A stretch of 50,430 nucleotides of DNA from CAYQJS01 sp964417895. Lineage in GTDB: Bacteria; Chloroflexota; UBA6077; SHYK01. The position numbers and the translations under genes were made by a program. Below the pieces are notes generated by a model that was not told the origin of the DNA, did not search any database, and worked only from the letters and a program-made list of their open reading frames with translations. The DNA is taken from positions 1-50,430 of the forward strand of contig CAYQJS010000042.1 of NCBI GenBank assembly GCA_964417895.1, written 5' to 3'. Numbering within the stretch: position 1 is the stretch's first letter; every line of letters starts with the position of its first letter. This document shows, one piece after another, positions 24,475-32,723 of the stretch.

Positions 24475-25662
24475 ATGCTGACGAAAGAGGAGAACGAGTT
24501 TCTCACCCGAGTGGGCCCCGGCACCCCCGCTGGCGAGCTGTTCCGCCGCTACTGGCTGCCCTTCTGCGTGGCCAATGAGCTAACCGACGAGAGCCCGACG
24601 AAGTTCATCCGCCTCCTGGGCGAGGACCTCGTGCTGTTCAAAGACAAGAGCGGCAACGTCGGGCTCCTCGCCGATCACTGCTCGCACCGAAGCGCTTCAC
24701 TGCTCTACGGCCGCGTCGAAGAGAGGGGCATCGCCTGCGCCAACCACGGCTGGCTCTACGACACGAAGGGCAACTGCCTGGAGACACCCGCTGAGCCCGC
24801 CGACAGCAACCTTCACCTGACAGTGCGCCAGCGGGCCTACCCCGTCAAGGGGTGGATCGGCCTCTACTGGGCGTACATGGGGCCGCTCCCCGCACCCGAG
24901 ATCACCAGATTCGACGTGTGGGCCAGGACCGACGGCACGCACAAGCTCACCGTCCAGCCGCGGCTCGACTGCAACTGGCTTCAGGCAATGGAGAACTCCG
25001 TCGACCCGGCCCACCTTCCGATCCTGCATCAGAACACGTCCACGCAGGGACGGGTGGCCCCCAGCACGACCCGTGGCTTTACAGACGACATCCGCGACTT
25101 CGAGTTCTACGAGCTGCCGTACGGCATGATGAAGAAGCGCAACTACAAGAACGGGCTCATCGACGAGCATCCCATCCTGTTCCCCAACATCCTGCGGCAC
25201 CAGAGGAACACGCAGATCCGCGTGCCGATGGACGACACCCACACGTGGATCGTCTTCGTCACATTTGAGCCGTCGGCAGACGGCCAAACTGTCGATGAGG
25301 ACCAGGACGCGATCCCGGTGCGCTACGTCAGGGCGTACAAAGAGCCCGCCGGCGTGCTCCACCCGAACACGCGGTTCGACATGTCGAAAGATGTCCAGGC
25401 TCAAGACCATATGGCGTGGGAGACTCAGGGTCCCGTTGCCGACCGGTCGATCGAGCGTTTGGCCACGTCAGACCGCGGCATCGTCATGCTCCGGCAGATG
25501 GTCAGGCGTGAGATCGAGCGGGTGCAAATGGGCCTCGACCCTATGAACGTTTTCAGGGACGCGGACCACGAGATCGTGGACACCAACCTGCAGCAGTCGA
25601 TTCGCGACCTGGGCACCTGGCGTGGCGCAAGCCCGCCGCCTCCGGAGCTGGCGCGGGTCTAG
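24475..25662 (+). CDS. Rieske non-heme iron oxygenase, large subunit, copy 1
   Basis: Start ATG 24475 with GGAAGGAGA upstream; 395 residues. The Rieske [2Fe-2S] cluster motif is C69-S-H71 with C88-A-N-H91 (DHCSHR, CANHGW). The mononuclear iron site is DPAHLPILH (Asp177, His180, His185), the D-x2-H-x4-H of ring-hydroxylating oxygenases. The architecture matches single-component-type phthalate/vanillate O-demethylase-like oxygenases, which hydroxylate or demethylate aromatic or heterocyclic substrates with electrons from a separate reductase. No reductase gene is present in the window. A close paralogue follows, with a 105-bp mobile repeat between them. Confidence 0.95.
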   Translation: MLTKEENEFLTRVGPGTPAGELFRRYWLPFCVANELTDESPTKFIRLLGEDLVLFKDKSGNVGLLADHCSHRSASLLYGRVEERGIACANHGWLYDTKGNCLETPAEPADSNLHLTVRQRAYPVKGWIGLYWAYMGPLPAPEITRFDVWARTDGTHKLTVQPRLDCNWLQAMENSVDPAHLPILHQNTSTQGRVAPSTTRGFTDDIRDFEFYELPYGMMKKRNYKNGLIDEHPILFPNILRHQRNTQIRVPMDDTHTWIVFVTFEPSADGQTVDEDQDAIPVRYVRAYKEPAGVLHPNTRFDMSKDVQAQDHMAWETQGPVADRSIERLATSDRGIVMLRQMVRREIERVQMGLDPMNVFRDADHEIVDTNLQQSIRDLGTWRGASPPPPELARV

Positions 25663-25666
25663 CCAA

Positions 25667-25771
25667 CTGTCATGCTGAGCCGCAGCGAAGCATCTGGTGT
25701 CGGCATCGAGTCGCGAGCCTGCGACCACGTTTTCAGCGCCCCCAGACCCTTCGCTGCCGCTCAGGGTGACA
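25667..25771. repeat. 105-bp MITE-like element, copy 1
   Basis: The ends are inverted repeats: CTGTCATGCTGAGCCGCAGC at the left and the complement of GTCACCCTGAGCGGCAGCG at the right. A second copy of exactly 105 bp lies in inverted orientation at 38928-39032 and matches along most of its length. No coding capacity is present. It sits 4 bp after the stop of the first Rieske gene, between two tandem paralogues. Confidence 0.8.
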
Positions 25772-25799
25772 CCTCGCAGACGATGGAGTGAGGATCCAC

Positions 25800-26963
25800 A
25801 TGCTGACCAGGGAAGAGAACGAGTTGCTCACACGGGTTGGGCCGGGGACTCCGGCTGGCGAGTTGCTGCGCCGTTACTGGCATCCGATCGCCATCGCGCG
25901 CGAGCTGACCGACGACAGCCCGACCAGGTTCGTGCGCGTCATGGGGGAGGACCTCGTCCTCTTCCGCGACCGGAGCGGGCGGGTCGGGCTCATCGCTGAC
26001 CATTGCGCGCACCGCAGCGCATCCCTGCTCTACGGCAGGGTCGAGGAGCGGGGGATCGCCTGCGCCTACCACGGCTGGCTGTACGACACCGAGGGGCGAT
26101 GCCTGGAGACACCGGCCGAGCCCGCGGACAGCAAGTTCCACCTGGCCGTCCGGCTGAAGGCCTATCCCGTCCAGCAGTTCCTGAGCCTTTACTGGGCTTA
26201 CCTCGGCCCGCAGCCGGCTCCCGTCATCCCCCGGTATGATGCCTGGGTCAAGGAGGGAGAGCGCCGCGTCACCGTCCGGCCTCTGGACTGCAACTGGCTG
26301 CAAATGATGGAGAACTCCGTGGACCCGGCCCATCTCCAGATCCTCCACCAGGGCGCGGGCACCAACTCACGGGTTCGGCTGGAGAGCACCACCCGCGGGC
26401 TCACCGATGTCGTCGACCGTTTTGAGTTCGACGAGTTGCCATACGGGATCATGAAGCGGCGCCTCTATACAAACGGCCTTGTAGACGAGCACCCGCTGAT
26501 CTTCCCCAACATCCTGCGCCACCAGGGAACGCAAATCCGCGTGCCGATCGACGATACGCATACAATGCACTTCTCCATCAGCTATCGCGCTTTGAAGGAC
26601 GGGCAGGCCCCGCAATCCGAAGACGACGTCCCGGCCAGCTACGGCAAACCACACAAGGATCCACCGGACGGGCTGTATCCTCACGCGCGGTACACCATGG
26701 CGGACGTGGCGGCCCAGGACTACATGGCCTGGGAGACGCAGGGCCCGATCGCGGATCGGACCTTGGAGCGGCTCGCTACCTCGGATCGAGGCGTGGTGAT
26801 GTTCCGCCAGATGCTCCGCGAGGAGATCGCGCGCGTGCGCCAGGGGCTCGATCCGCGGTGCGTCGTCCGCGATCCGGATCATGCGATGATCGATACGAGG
26901 CTCACGCAGTCCGTCGAGGAGTATTTCGGGAGGGATCGGAGTCCGGTCGCCGTCGGGGCGTAA
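25800..26963 (+). CDS. Rieske non-heme iron oxygenase, large subunit, copy 2
   Basis: 387 residues from ATG 25800; an in-frame GTG 25788 is possible, but the ATG aligns with the start of copy 1. It keeps both iron sites: C69-A-H71 with C88-A-Y-H91, and DPAHLQILH (Asp175, His178, His183). Identity to copy 1 is high throughout, so this is a tandem duplication with divergence mainly after residue 200 and at the C-terminus (SVEEYFGRDRSPV). Two large subunits without a reductase suggest either two substrates or a heteromer sharing electron-transfer partners encoded elsewhere. Confidence 0.95.
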   Translation: MLTREENELLTRVGPGTPAGELLRRYWHPIAIARELTDDSPTRFVRVMGEDLVLFRDRSGRVGLIADHCAHRSASLLYGRVEERGIACAYHGWLYDTEGRCLETPAEPADSKFHLAVRLKAYPVQQFLSLYWAYLGPQPAPVIPRYDAWVKEGERRVTVRPLDCNWLQMMENSVDPAHLQILHQGAGTNSRVRLESTTRGLTDVVDRFEFDELPYGIMKRRLYTNGLVDEHPLIFPNILRHQGTQIRVPIDDTHTMHFSISYRALKDGQAPQSEDDVPASYGKPHKDPPDGLYPHARYTMADVAAQDYMAWETQGPIADRTLERLATSDRGVVMFRQMLREEIARVRQGLDPRCVVRDPDHAMIDTRLTQSVEEYFGRDRSPVAVGA

Positions 26964-27000
26964 GTCCCTGCCAACCCTCCCCACAGGGGGAATGCGGTTG

Positions 27001-27091
27001 TCCCCTCCCCCTCGACGGGGGAGGGTGAGGGAGGGGGTGACGGCGGATCTCCCCTCCCCCTCGACGGGGGAGGGTGAGGGAGGGGGTGACG
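27001..27091. repeat. Tandem 42-bp copies of a C-run/G-run palindrome
   Basis: A 42-bp unit beginning TCCCCTCCCCCTCGACGGGG occurs at 27001-27042 and again at 27050-27091, separated by 7 bp. Each copy is a near-perfect hairpin with a GAC-type loop. Related singletons lie at 28349, 32141, 35384 and 38699. It separates the Rieske genes from the bicupin gene and could act as a terminator. Confidence 0.75.
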
Positions 27092-27178
27092 TTCCTGCCG
27101 ACGGTAGGGTGGTCACCGGACTTACGCAACGCTCAAACTGGCCCATAATGTCGGACGTATAACGCGCGAAGGGAGACA

Positions 27179-28300
27179 ATGATGGTTCAGACTACAGGAT
27201 TCAGCCCGTCGATCTCGGCCCGGGGGGGCCCGTATGAGCAATGGCAGGCTCAGGAGGGCGTGCCCATCTACAAGGCGTACTACGTCGAGAGCATGTACAC
27301 GGCGGAGCTGGGGCCGTGGGCCCGCAAAGGGGGTAAAGGCGCGTACCTGAACCTTGCTGAGCAGCGCGAGGACGACGCCTTCATCGTAGAGATCCCCCCG
27401 GGTGGGCAGCTCAATCCCGAGCACCACATGTATGAGGCGCTCATCTTCGTGCTCACAGGGCGAGGCGCCACCACGGTTTGGGGCAAGGACGCGCCCAAGC
27501 GCACCGTCGAGTGGCAACCGGGCAGCCTCTTCTCACCGCCGCTCAACATGTGGTACCAGCACTACAACGCCAGTGGCTCCGAGCCTGCGCGCCTGCTGGC
27601 CGTCACCCGCCAGCCCAAGGTGTTCGAGCTTTACCGCAGCGCCGATTTCATCTACGGATGCGATTACCAGTTCAGCGAGCGCTTCGGCGGCGAGGACAAC
27701 TACTTCACCGATCCCGGGTACCGACTCAAGCGCCTGTTCTGGAAGACCAACTTCGTGCCAGATGTGCGGACGTTCCAACTGGAGGAGTACCCCGAGCGTG
27801 GCCCCGGCTTCAACATGAAGTTCTCGCTGGCAGGCAACTCGATGATGGCCCACGTCTCCGAGTTCCCTACGGCGACCTATAAGAAGGGCCACCGCCACAA
27901 CGCCGGCGCCCACGTGATCATCATCGGCGGGCAGGGCTACTCGCTCCTCTGGTTCGAGGGGGACCAGGAGCGCACCCGCGTCAACTGGAAAGATGGCGCC
28001 ATCCTGTCGCCAGCGGAGGGGATGTACCACCAGCACTTCAACTCGGGGAACGTCCCAGCGCGCTATCTCGCGCTGCGCCTTGGGGGCAACCCCGAGCACC
28101 AGGTCCGCTCCGGCCAGGAGGAGGCGGACGTGTGGGCTGAGCGCGTAGTCAACCAGATCGAGTACCAAGACGAGGACCCGGAGATCCGTGCCGAGTACCA
28201 GGCCGAGATCGCTACACACGGGCTGAAGCTCCAGCTCGAGGAAGACAAGTACCAGGTCGCCGAGACGCTGGACCGCGTCCGGCGGGGCGAGCTGCATTAG
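27179..28300 (+). CDS. Bicupin protein (gentisate-dioxygenase-like fold)
   Basis: 373 residues starting at ATG 27179 or the adjacent ATG 27182, with GGGAGAC upstream. Two cupin barrels are visible. The first has PGGQLNPEHHMYEALIFVLT (His82, His83, Glu86), then GRGATTVW. The second has YKKGHRHNAGAHVIIIGGQG (His-x-His around residue 240), then WFEGD. Both contain plausible metal-binding histidines. Bicupins include extradiol-type gentisate dioxygenases and isomerases. Placement after two Rieske oxygenases fits a ring-cleavage or oxygenase step, but the exact reaction is unknown. The C-terminal 60 residues are charged and helical. A ctgagga tandem repeat begins immediately after the stop codon. 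Confidence 0.88.
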   Translation: MMVQTTGFSPSISARGGPYEQWQAQEGVPIYKAYYVESMYTAELGPWARKGGKGAYLNLAEQREDDAFIVEIPPGGQLNPEHHMYEALIFVLTGRGATTVWGKDAPKRTVEWQPGSLFSPPLNMWYQHYNASGSEPARLLAVTRQPKVFELYRSADFIYGCDYQFSERFGGEDNYFTDPGYRLKRLFWKTNFVPDVRTFQLEEYPERGPGFNMKFSLAGNSMMAHVSEFPTATYKKGHRHNAGAHVIIIGGQGYSLLWFEGDQERTRVNWKDGAILSPAEGMYHQHFNSGNVPARYLALRLGGNPEHQVRSGQEEADVWAERVVNQIEYQDEDPEIRAEYQAEIATHGLKLQLEEDKYQVAETLDRVRRGELH

Positions 28301-28301
28301 C

Positions 28302-28328
28302 GAGGACTGAGGACTGAGGACTGAGGAC
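28302..28328. repeat. ctgagga heptamer tandem repeat
   Basis: About four copies of the 7-bp unit CTGAGGA lie directly after the bicupin stop. The same unit occurs at 22094-22115, in complement at 40331-40360, and at 50379-50430. Confidence 0.85.
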
Positions 28329-28348
28329 GCGTCGGCTGCCGCAACTGA

Positions 28349-28565
28349 CTCCCTCTCCCCCTCGCGGGGGGTGAGGGGGTCGTCACACCCCTCAGTTCTC
28401 GTGCCTCAGCATGACAGGGAATCACCGTGAGCGACAGCGACGAGTCTGAAGGCGGGTACTGGCAGTTGGCCACAGGGCGATACTCGACTTCAGACTCTTC
28501 GCCTACGGCTCAGAATGACAGCCATTAAGTGTCACCCTGAGCCCGCAGGCGAAGGGTCTGAAGTC
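28349..28565. repeat. Cluster of palindromic and GTCA-CTGAGC repeats
   Basis: This gene-free gap holds a C-run/G-run hairpin (28349-28381), then an inverted pair CACCGTGAGCGACAGCGACG (28423) and CTTCGCCTACGGCTCAGAAT (28498), and a further half-copy GTCACCCTGAGCCCGCAGGC (28531-28550). The latter are related in sequence to the ends of the 105-bp MITE-like element. They form the whole upstream region of the EutA-like gene. Confidence 0.7.
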
Positions 28566-28614
28566 AGTACCGGCTGGGAGTCCACACCAAAAGTCGAGAA
28601 AGGAACTCATCACT

Positions 28615-30381
28615 TTGCACTACCACAGCGGCGTGGGGCACATCCACGATTACGACGACCCCCTGCACGAACACGAGATGGCCACCGAGTACGAGCGCAT
28701 CCACGGGCTGCGCTTTGTCGAGGGGCAGGAGACATTCGACCTGACAAGCGTCGGGATCGACATCGGTTCGTCCACCTCGCACCTCATGTTCTCGCGCCTC
28801 GTGCTCATGCGCATCGGGGGTGCCCTGTCGAGCCGCTTCGAGATCGTGGAGCGCGACGTGACGTATGCGTCGCCCATCCTGCTAACACCCTACGTCAACG
28901 GCTCCACCATAGACGTTGACGCCCTGGGCCGGTTCATCGCCGACTCGTACGCCGCGGCGGGCGTGGAACGCGATGGCATCGACGCCGGCGCGGTGATCGC
29001 GACCGGTGAGGCCGCCAAAAAGGAGAACGCCGAGGCTATCGTCGCGCTCTTCGCCGAGCAGGCGGGTAAGTTCGTGTGCGCCACGGCTGGCCCCAACCTC
29101 GAGGCGCTCATGGCGGCCTACGGGTCGGGGTCGGTGGAGTTGTCACGGGCGACCGGGAAGACAATCCTCGACGTAGACGTGGGCGGGGGCACGACGAAGC
29201 TGAGCGTCATCCAGCGGGGCGAGGTGACGGAGACGGCCGCCATCACCGTCGGGGCCCGCCTTGTGGCCATGGACGAGCAGGGGCGGGTGACGCGCATCGA
29301 GGACGCGGCGCGGGTTGTCGCGCGGGCCGCGGGCACCGGCATCGCCATGGGCCAGCGCCTCAGCGCCGAAACGCAGCGCGCGCTGGCCGAGCTGCTGGCG
29401 GACTGTTTACTGGAGGCCATCGAGCGCCGGGGATTTTCTGCCCTGGCGGACCGGCTGCTCATCACACCGCCGCTCGAATACACGGGGCCCATCGACGTCA
29501 TCACCTGCTCGGGCGGCGTCGGCGAGTACATCACCGGGACCGAGACGCAGGCCTTCGGCGACCTGGGGCCGCTGCTCGGCGCTGCCATCCGCCGGCGCCT
29601 GGATGCGCTGGGCATCGACATCGCGCCCTCAGTCGCGCGCATTCGCGCCACGGCCATCGGCGCCGCGCAGTACACATTGCAGGTGAGCGGCACCACAATC
29701 TACGTGACTGACCCCGCGCTGCTGCCGCTTCGGAACCTCCAGGTCATTGCGCCCCACCTGCCCCAGGAAGTTACGCGGGAAAGCGTGGCGGACGCAGTCC
29801 GCGCGGCGCTGCGGCGGGGAGACGCCGTCGACGGCGAGCAGCCCGTCGCGCTTGCCCTCCACTGGGATCGAGAGCCCGCCTACCCGCTGCTGCGCGCGCT
29901 CAGCGACGGAGTCGTGGCCGGCCTGGGAGAGTACCTGAGCGACGGTCGTCCCATCGTCCTGGCTTTCGACGGCGACATTGGCGGTATGGTCGGAAGCATC
30001 CTCGCCAATGAGGTTCGACCCGGCGTGGGCATCGTCTCCGTTGACGAGCTGAATCTGTCCGACTTCGACTACATCGATATCGGCTCCGAGATCAAGCACG
30101 TGCAGGCGGTGCCCGTGATCATCAAGTCGCTGGTATTCCGACCCGAGCACCCGCATGCGCACGACCATGACTTCATGCATCGCCACGGCCTCGCCCACGA
30201 GCACGAACACGCCCACGAAGAGGCGCTTGGGAACGATCACGATCACGCCCATGGGCATGACCACGAGCACGAACACCCGCAGGGTCACGAGCAGGATCAT
30301 TCGCATGAGCACGAGCACGATCACGATCACGATCACGATCATGAGCATGCCCATGGACACGAGCATCAGCACGGGACGTGA
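28615..30381 (+). CDS. EutA-like ATPase (ethanolamine ammonia-lyase reactivase family) with His-rich tail
   Basis: 588 residues from TTG 28615 (AAGGA about 9 nt upstream). The core matches EutA-type reactivating factors of the actin/Hsp70 ATPase superfamily: TSVGIDIGSSTSHLMFSRL (phosphate 1, about 45-63), LDVDVGGGTTKLSV (phosphate 2, about 185-198) and ITCSGGVGEYI (adenosine site, about 296-306). EutA normally restores cobalamin-inactivated ethanolamine ammonia-lyase, but no eutB or eutC is present. The last 81 residues contain about 31 histidines in H-x-H and D/E-H repeats, and the N-terminus also begins HYHSGVGHIHDYDD, indicating metal binding as in HypB, UreE or CobW-type chaperones. The gene lies between the bicupin and a solute-binding lipoprotein. 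It may activate or metallate a neighbouring metalloenzyme (inference). Confidence 0.85.
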   Translation: MHYHSGVGHIHDYDDPLHEHEMATEYERIHGLRFVEGQETFDLTSVGIDIGSSTSHLMFSRLVLMRIGGALSSRFEIVERDVTYASPILLTPYVNGSTIDVDALGRFIADSYAAAGVERDGIDAGAVIATGEAAKKENAEAIVALFAEQAGKFVCATAGPNLEALMAAYGSGSVELSRATGKTILDVDVGGGTTKLSVIQRGEVTETAAITVGARLVAMDEQGRVTRIEDAARVVARAAGTGIAMGQRLSAETQRALAELLADCLLEAIERRGFSALADRLLITPPLEYTGPIDVITCSGGVGEYITGTETQAFGDLGPLLGAAIRRRLDALGIDIAPSVARIRATAIGAAQYTLQVSGTTIYVTDPALLPLRNLQVIAPHLPQEVTRESVADAVRAALRRGDAVDGEQPVALALHWDREPAYPLLRALSDGVVAGLGEYLSDGRPIVLAFDGDIGGMVGSILANEVRPGVGIVSVDELNLSDFDYIDIGSEIKHVQAVPVIIKSLVFRPEHPHAHDHDFMHRHGLAHEHEHAHEEALGNDHDHAHGHDHEHEHPQGHEQDHSHEHEHDHDHDHDHEHAHGHEHQHGT

Positions 30382-30390
30382 GGTCGATTG

Positions 30391-32097
30391 ATGCTGGTGA
30401 GCCGTTCGGTCGCGCTGCCCGTCATCATCGTTGCCGTGTGGCTCGCCGCGTGCGGCCCGGCGTCGTCGCCAGGAGGTGGTGCGCAGTCGTCTGAGGGCGC
30501 CGGCGTACGGAGCAGCCAGAAGAAAACGCTGACGATCGGCTACGGGCGGGCCATCGTGCATCTGGGTTCATTCGAGGGAGGCGTGGCCGAGTTTCGCGAG
30601 ATCGCCCACGCGGGACTCCTGGCCCAGGACCCTGTAACGAACCAGGTCGTCCCCCGCCTCGCCGAAGAGGTCCCATCAACTGAGCGCGGCACCCTCGCCT
30701 TCCTGCCGGACGGGCGTGTGCAAACGCGCTACACGCTCAAGCCTGGGACCGTCTGGCACGACGGGGCGCCGCTCAGCGCACATGACTTCATTCTTGGGTA
30801 CCAGGTCCAGGCGGACCCGGTCTTCCCGAGTCGTTCGAGCCGCACGGCGGGTCTGGTCGAGAGCATCGAGGCCCCCGACGACCGTACGCTCATTATTACG
30901 TGGTCGACGCCGACGCGGCTGGCTCTGCGCACCTTCACCAACACGTTCTGGGCCATGCCGCGCCACATCCTCGGGCCCCTCTACAGGCCGGGCGACTTCG
31001 ATCAGTTCGTAAACAGCTCGTACTGGAGCAGGGACTTCGTCGGCCTCGGCGCGTTCAGGGTGCAGCAGTGGGTCGAGGGCAGCCACGTGGAGTTCGCCGC
31101 CAACGACCGCTACGTGCTGGGGCGCCCGAAAATTGACACCATCGTCTGGCGCCTGATCACCGACAACAACACCGCCCTGGCCAGTCTTCTGGCCGACGAT
31201 CTCGACGTGACGCTCAGCAATCTCATCGAGTTCGAGGCCACCCCCACCGTGCGAGAGCAGTGGGAGGCCCGCGGCAAGGGCACGGTGCTGATGACGCCGG
31301 CCAACTGGCGATGGATCAACCTTATGCCCACCAACCCGTTCCTGGTCGACATCGGCGTGCGGCGCGCCATGCTCCACGCCATTGACCGCGAGGCGATGTC
31401 TACTGAGCTGTTCCAGGGCCAGCAGGCCGTGGCCCACATCTGGGTGTCCCCGCGCCGGCCTCAGTTCGCCCGCGTGGACGCCGCGATCACCAAGTACGAG
31501 TACCAGCCGCAGCGCGCCCAACAGCTGCTCGAGGATGCGGGGTGGCGGCGAGGGCCCGACGGCATCCAGGTCAACGGACGGGGAGAGCAGTTTGTGATCG
31601 ACGGCCGCGTGGCGGGGGGCGGGGAGGTGCTGCGCGTGCAGCAGGTCACCGCCGACTACTGGCGACGCGTTGGCGTGCAGACGGAGATCAACAACGTCAG
31701 TCCGGAGCTGGACGCATCGCCCGCCTATCGCAATCAGTGGACGGGCGCCTACTGGGCCAGCATCAATCTGGTGCTCGACGATCTGCGCAACAGCCTGCAC
31801 AGCGACCTGATCCCTCGTCCGGAGAACCGATTCGCCGGCAGCAACCGCGGACGCTGGAGCAATCCGCGCGCCGACCGGCTGCTCGACGAGATGAACTCAA
31901 CCCTCGACGACGCGATCTGGGATGGGGCCCTCGTCGAGCTGGCGCAGCTGTGGACAGCCGAACTGCCACATCTGCCGCTCTATTACATCAACGAGGTCGT
32001 GACCTACGCCCGCGTTATCACGGGTGTTGGCCCTCGATCCGAGACGGGCTCCGACAACGCGGTGACGTGGAACATCCACGAGTGGGATCGGGCGTAG
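30391..32097 (+). CDS. ABC solute-binding lipoprotein, family 5, copy F
   Basis: 568 residues from ATG 30391, starting 9 bp after the EutA-like stop, so translation is probably coupled. The signal MLVSRSVALPVIIVAVWLAAC ends in a lipobox (Cys21). Family-5 motifs are LKPGTVWHDGAPLSAHDFIL, IGVRRAMLHAIDREAMSTE and the ending TWNIHEWDRA. Its close linkage to the Rieske/bicupin/EutA-like genes suggests it captures the compound that this block degrades, or a metal complex, since family 5 includes nickel-binding NikA. No translocator genes are present. Confidence 0.92.
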   Translation: MLVSRSVALPVIIVAVWLAACGPASSPGGGAQSSEGAGVRSSQKKTLTIGYGRAIVHLGSFEGGVAEFREIAHAGLLAQDPVTNQVVPRLAEEVPSTERGTLAFLPDGRVQTRYTLKPGTVWHDGAPLSAHDFILGYQVQADPVFPSRSSRTAGLVESIEAPDDRTLIITWSTPTRLALRTFTNTFWAMPRHILGPLYRPGDFDQFVNSSYWSRDFVGLGAFRVQQWVEGSHVEFAANDRYVLGRPKIDTIVWRLITDNNTALASLLADDLDVTLSNLIEFEATPTVREQWEARGKGTVLMTPANWRWINLMPTNPFLVDIGVRRAMLHAIDREAMSTELFQGQQAVAHIWVSPRRPQFARVDAAITKYEYQPQRAQQLLEDAGWRRGPDGIQVNGRGEQFVIDGRVAGGGEVLRVQQVTADYWRRVGVQTEINNVSPELDASPAYRNQWTGAYWASINLVLDDLRNSLHSDLIPRPENRFAGSNRGRWSNPRADRLLDEMNSTLDDAIWDGALVELAQLWTAELPHLPLYYINEVVTYARVITGVGPRSETGSDNAVTWNIHEWDRA

Positions 32098-32140
32098 CAC
32101 ACGGTCGCGCAAATTCGTGACCCTGGGTAGGCGGGCACGT

Positions 32141-32212
32141 CACCCCCTCCCTCACCCTCCCCCGTCGAGGGGGGAGGGAACAAAACGCCTCTCCCATCGA
32201 GGGGAGGGGGTG
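32141..32212. repeat. Double C-run/G-run palindrome
   Basis: CACCCCCTCCCTCACCCTCC pairs with GAGGGGGGAGGG-type sequence in a first hairpin and with GGGGAGGGGGTG at the far end, so the 72 bp form nested hairpins between convergent genes. It may terminate both the forward 30391 transcript and the reverse 32221 transcript. Confidence 0.7.
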
Positions 32213-32220
32213 TCACCTGG

Positions 32221-32694
32221 CTACACAACCTTCGTGAGGCGAACGACGGGGATCTCCCGGTCGGTCTTCTCCTGGTACGCCCCGTAGCCAGGTGCGAGCG
32301 ACACAATTCGCCGCCATGCCTCCTCGCGCTCCGATCCCTTTAACGACTCTGGACGAACGGGGAAGTTTCTCCCCCCAAACTGGATGCGCACCTTGTCGGG
32401 GTTCCTTGCCATGTTCACGTACCAGTCCGGATGTCTGGCGGAGCCGCCGCGCGACGCCACCACTAGCCAGGCGTCGTGCTCTTCGTTGAAGCAGACCAGC
32501 AAAACCTGGCGGGACTTGCCCGTCCTGGCCCCGACAGTGTTCAGGAGCAGGAGGGGTTGGCCCATGATCCGCATCCGGCTCCCCATCAGGCGATAGGCGG
32601 CGATGCCGAGCCCGGACAGGGCCTGCACGAGCGGGCGGAGTAGCTTCGGGATCTCCCACCCACGCGTTCCGCGGGGTGTCAGCTCGACATCCAT
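32221..32694 (-). CDS. Nitroreductase/quinone reductase family protein (Ddn-like, deazaflavin-dependent)
   Basis: 157 residues. LLLLNTVGARTGKSRQVLLV and VASRGGSARHPDWYVNMARN are diagnostic of the Ddn/F420-dependent nitroreductase-like split-barrel family, with the conserved G-G-x-x-x-H-P-x-W-x-x-N segment that contacts the cofactor. The protein would reduce quinones or other electrophiles with F420H2 or a flavin, in the cytosol or at the membrane. It ends the reverse-strand unit that begins with the MFS exporter at 34778. Association with an HxlR regulator suggests an electrophile or quinone response (inference). RBS AGGAGG precedes ATG 32694. Confidence 0.9.
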   Translation of the reverse strand: MDVELTPRGTRGWEIPKLLRPLVQALSGLGIAAYRLMGSRMRIMGQPLLLLNTVGARTGKSRQVLLVCFNEEHDAWLVVASRGGSARHPDWYVNMARNPDKVRIQFGGRNFPVRPESLKGSEREEAWRRIVSLAPGYGAYQEKTDREIPVVRLTKVV

Positions 32695-32723
32695 CTTGGT
32701 CCTCCTCCGGGGTAATGAGACGG

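Noticed and set aside
27001..27091. Possible CRISPR array
   Set aside because: There are only two 42-bp copies separated by 7 bp, the units are self-complementary palindromes, and no cas genes are present.
30138..30381. His-rich tail as out-of-frame or low-complexity artefact
   Set aside because: It is continuous in frame with the ATPase domain and ends at a stop 9 bp before the next gene. His/Asp/Glu alternation is typical of real metal-binding tails.
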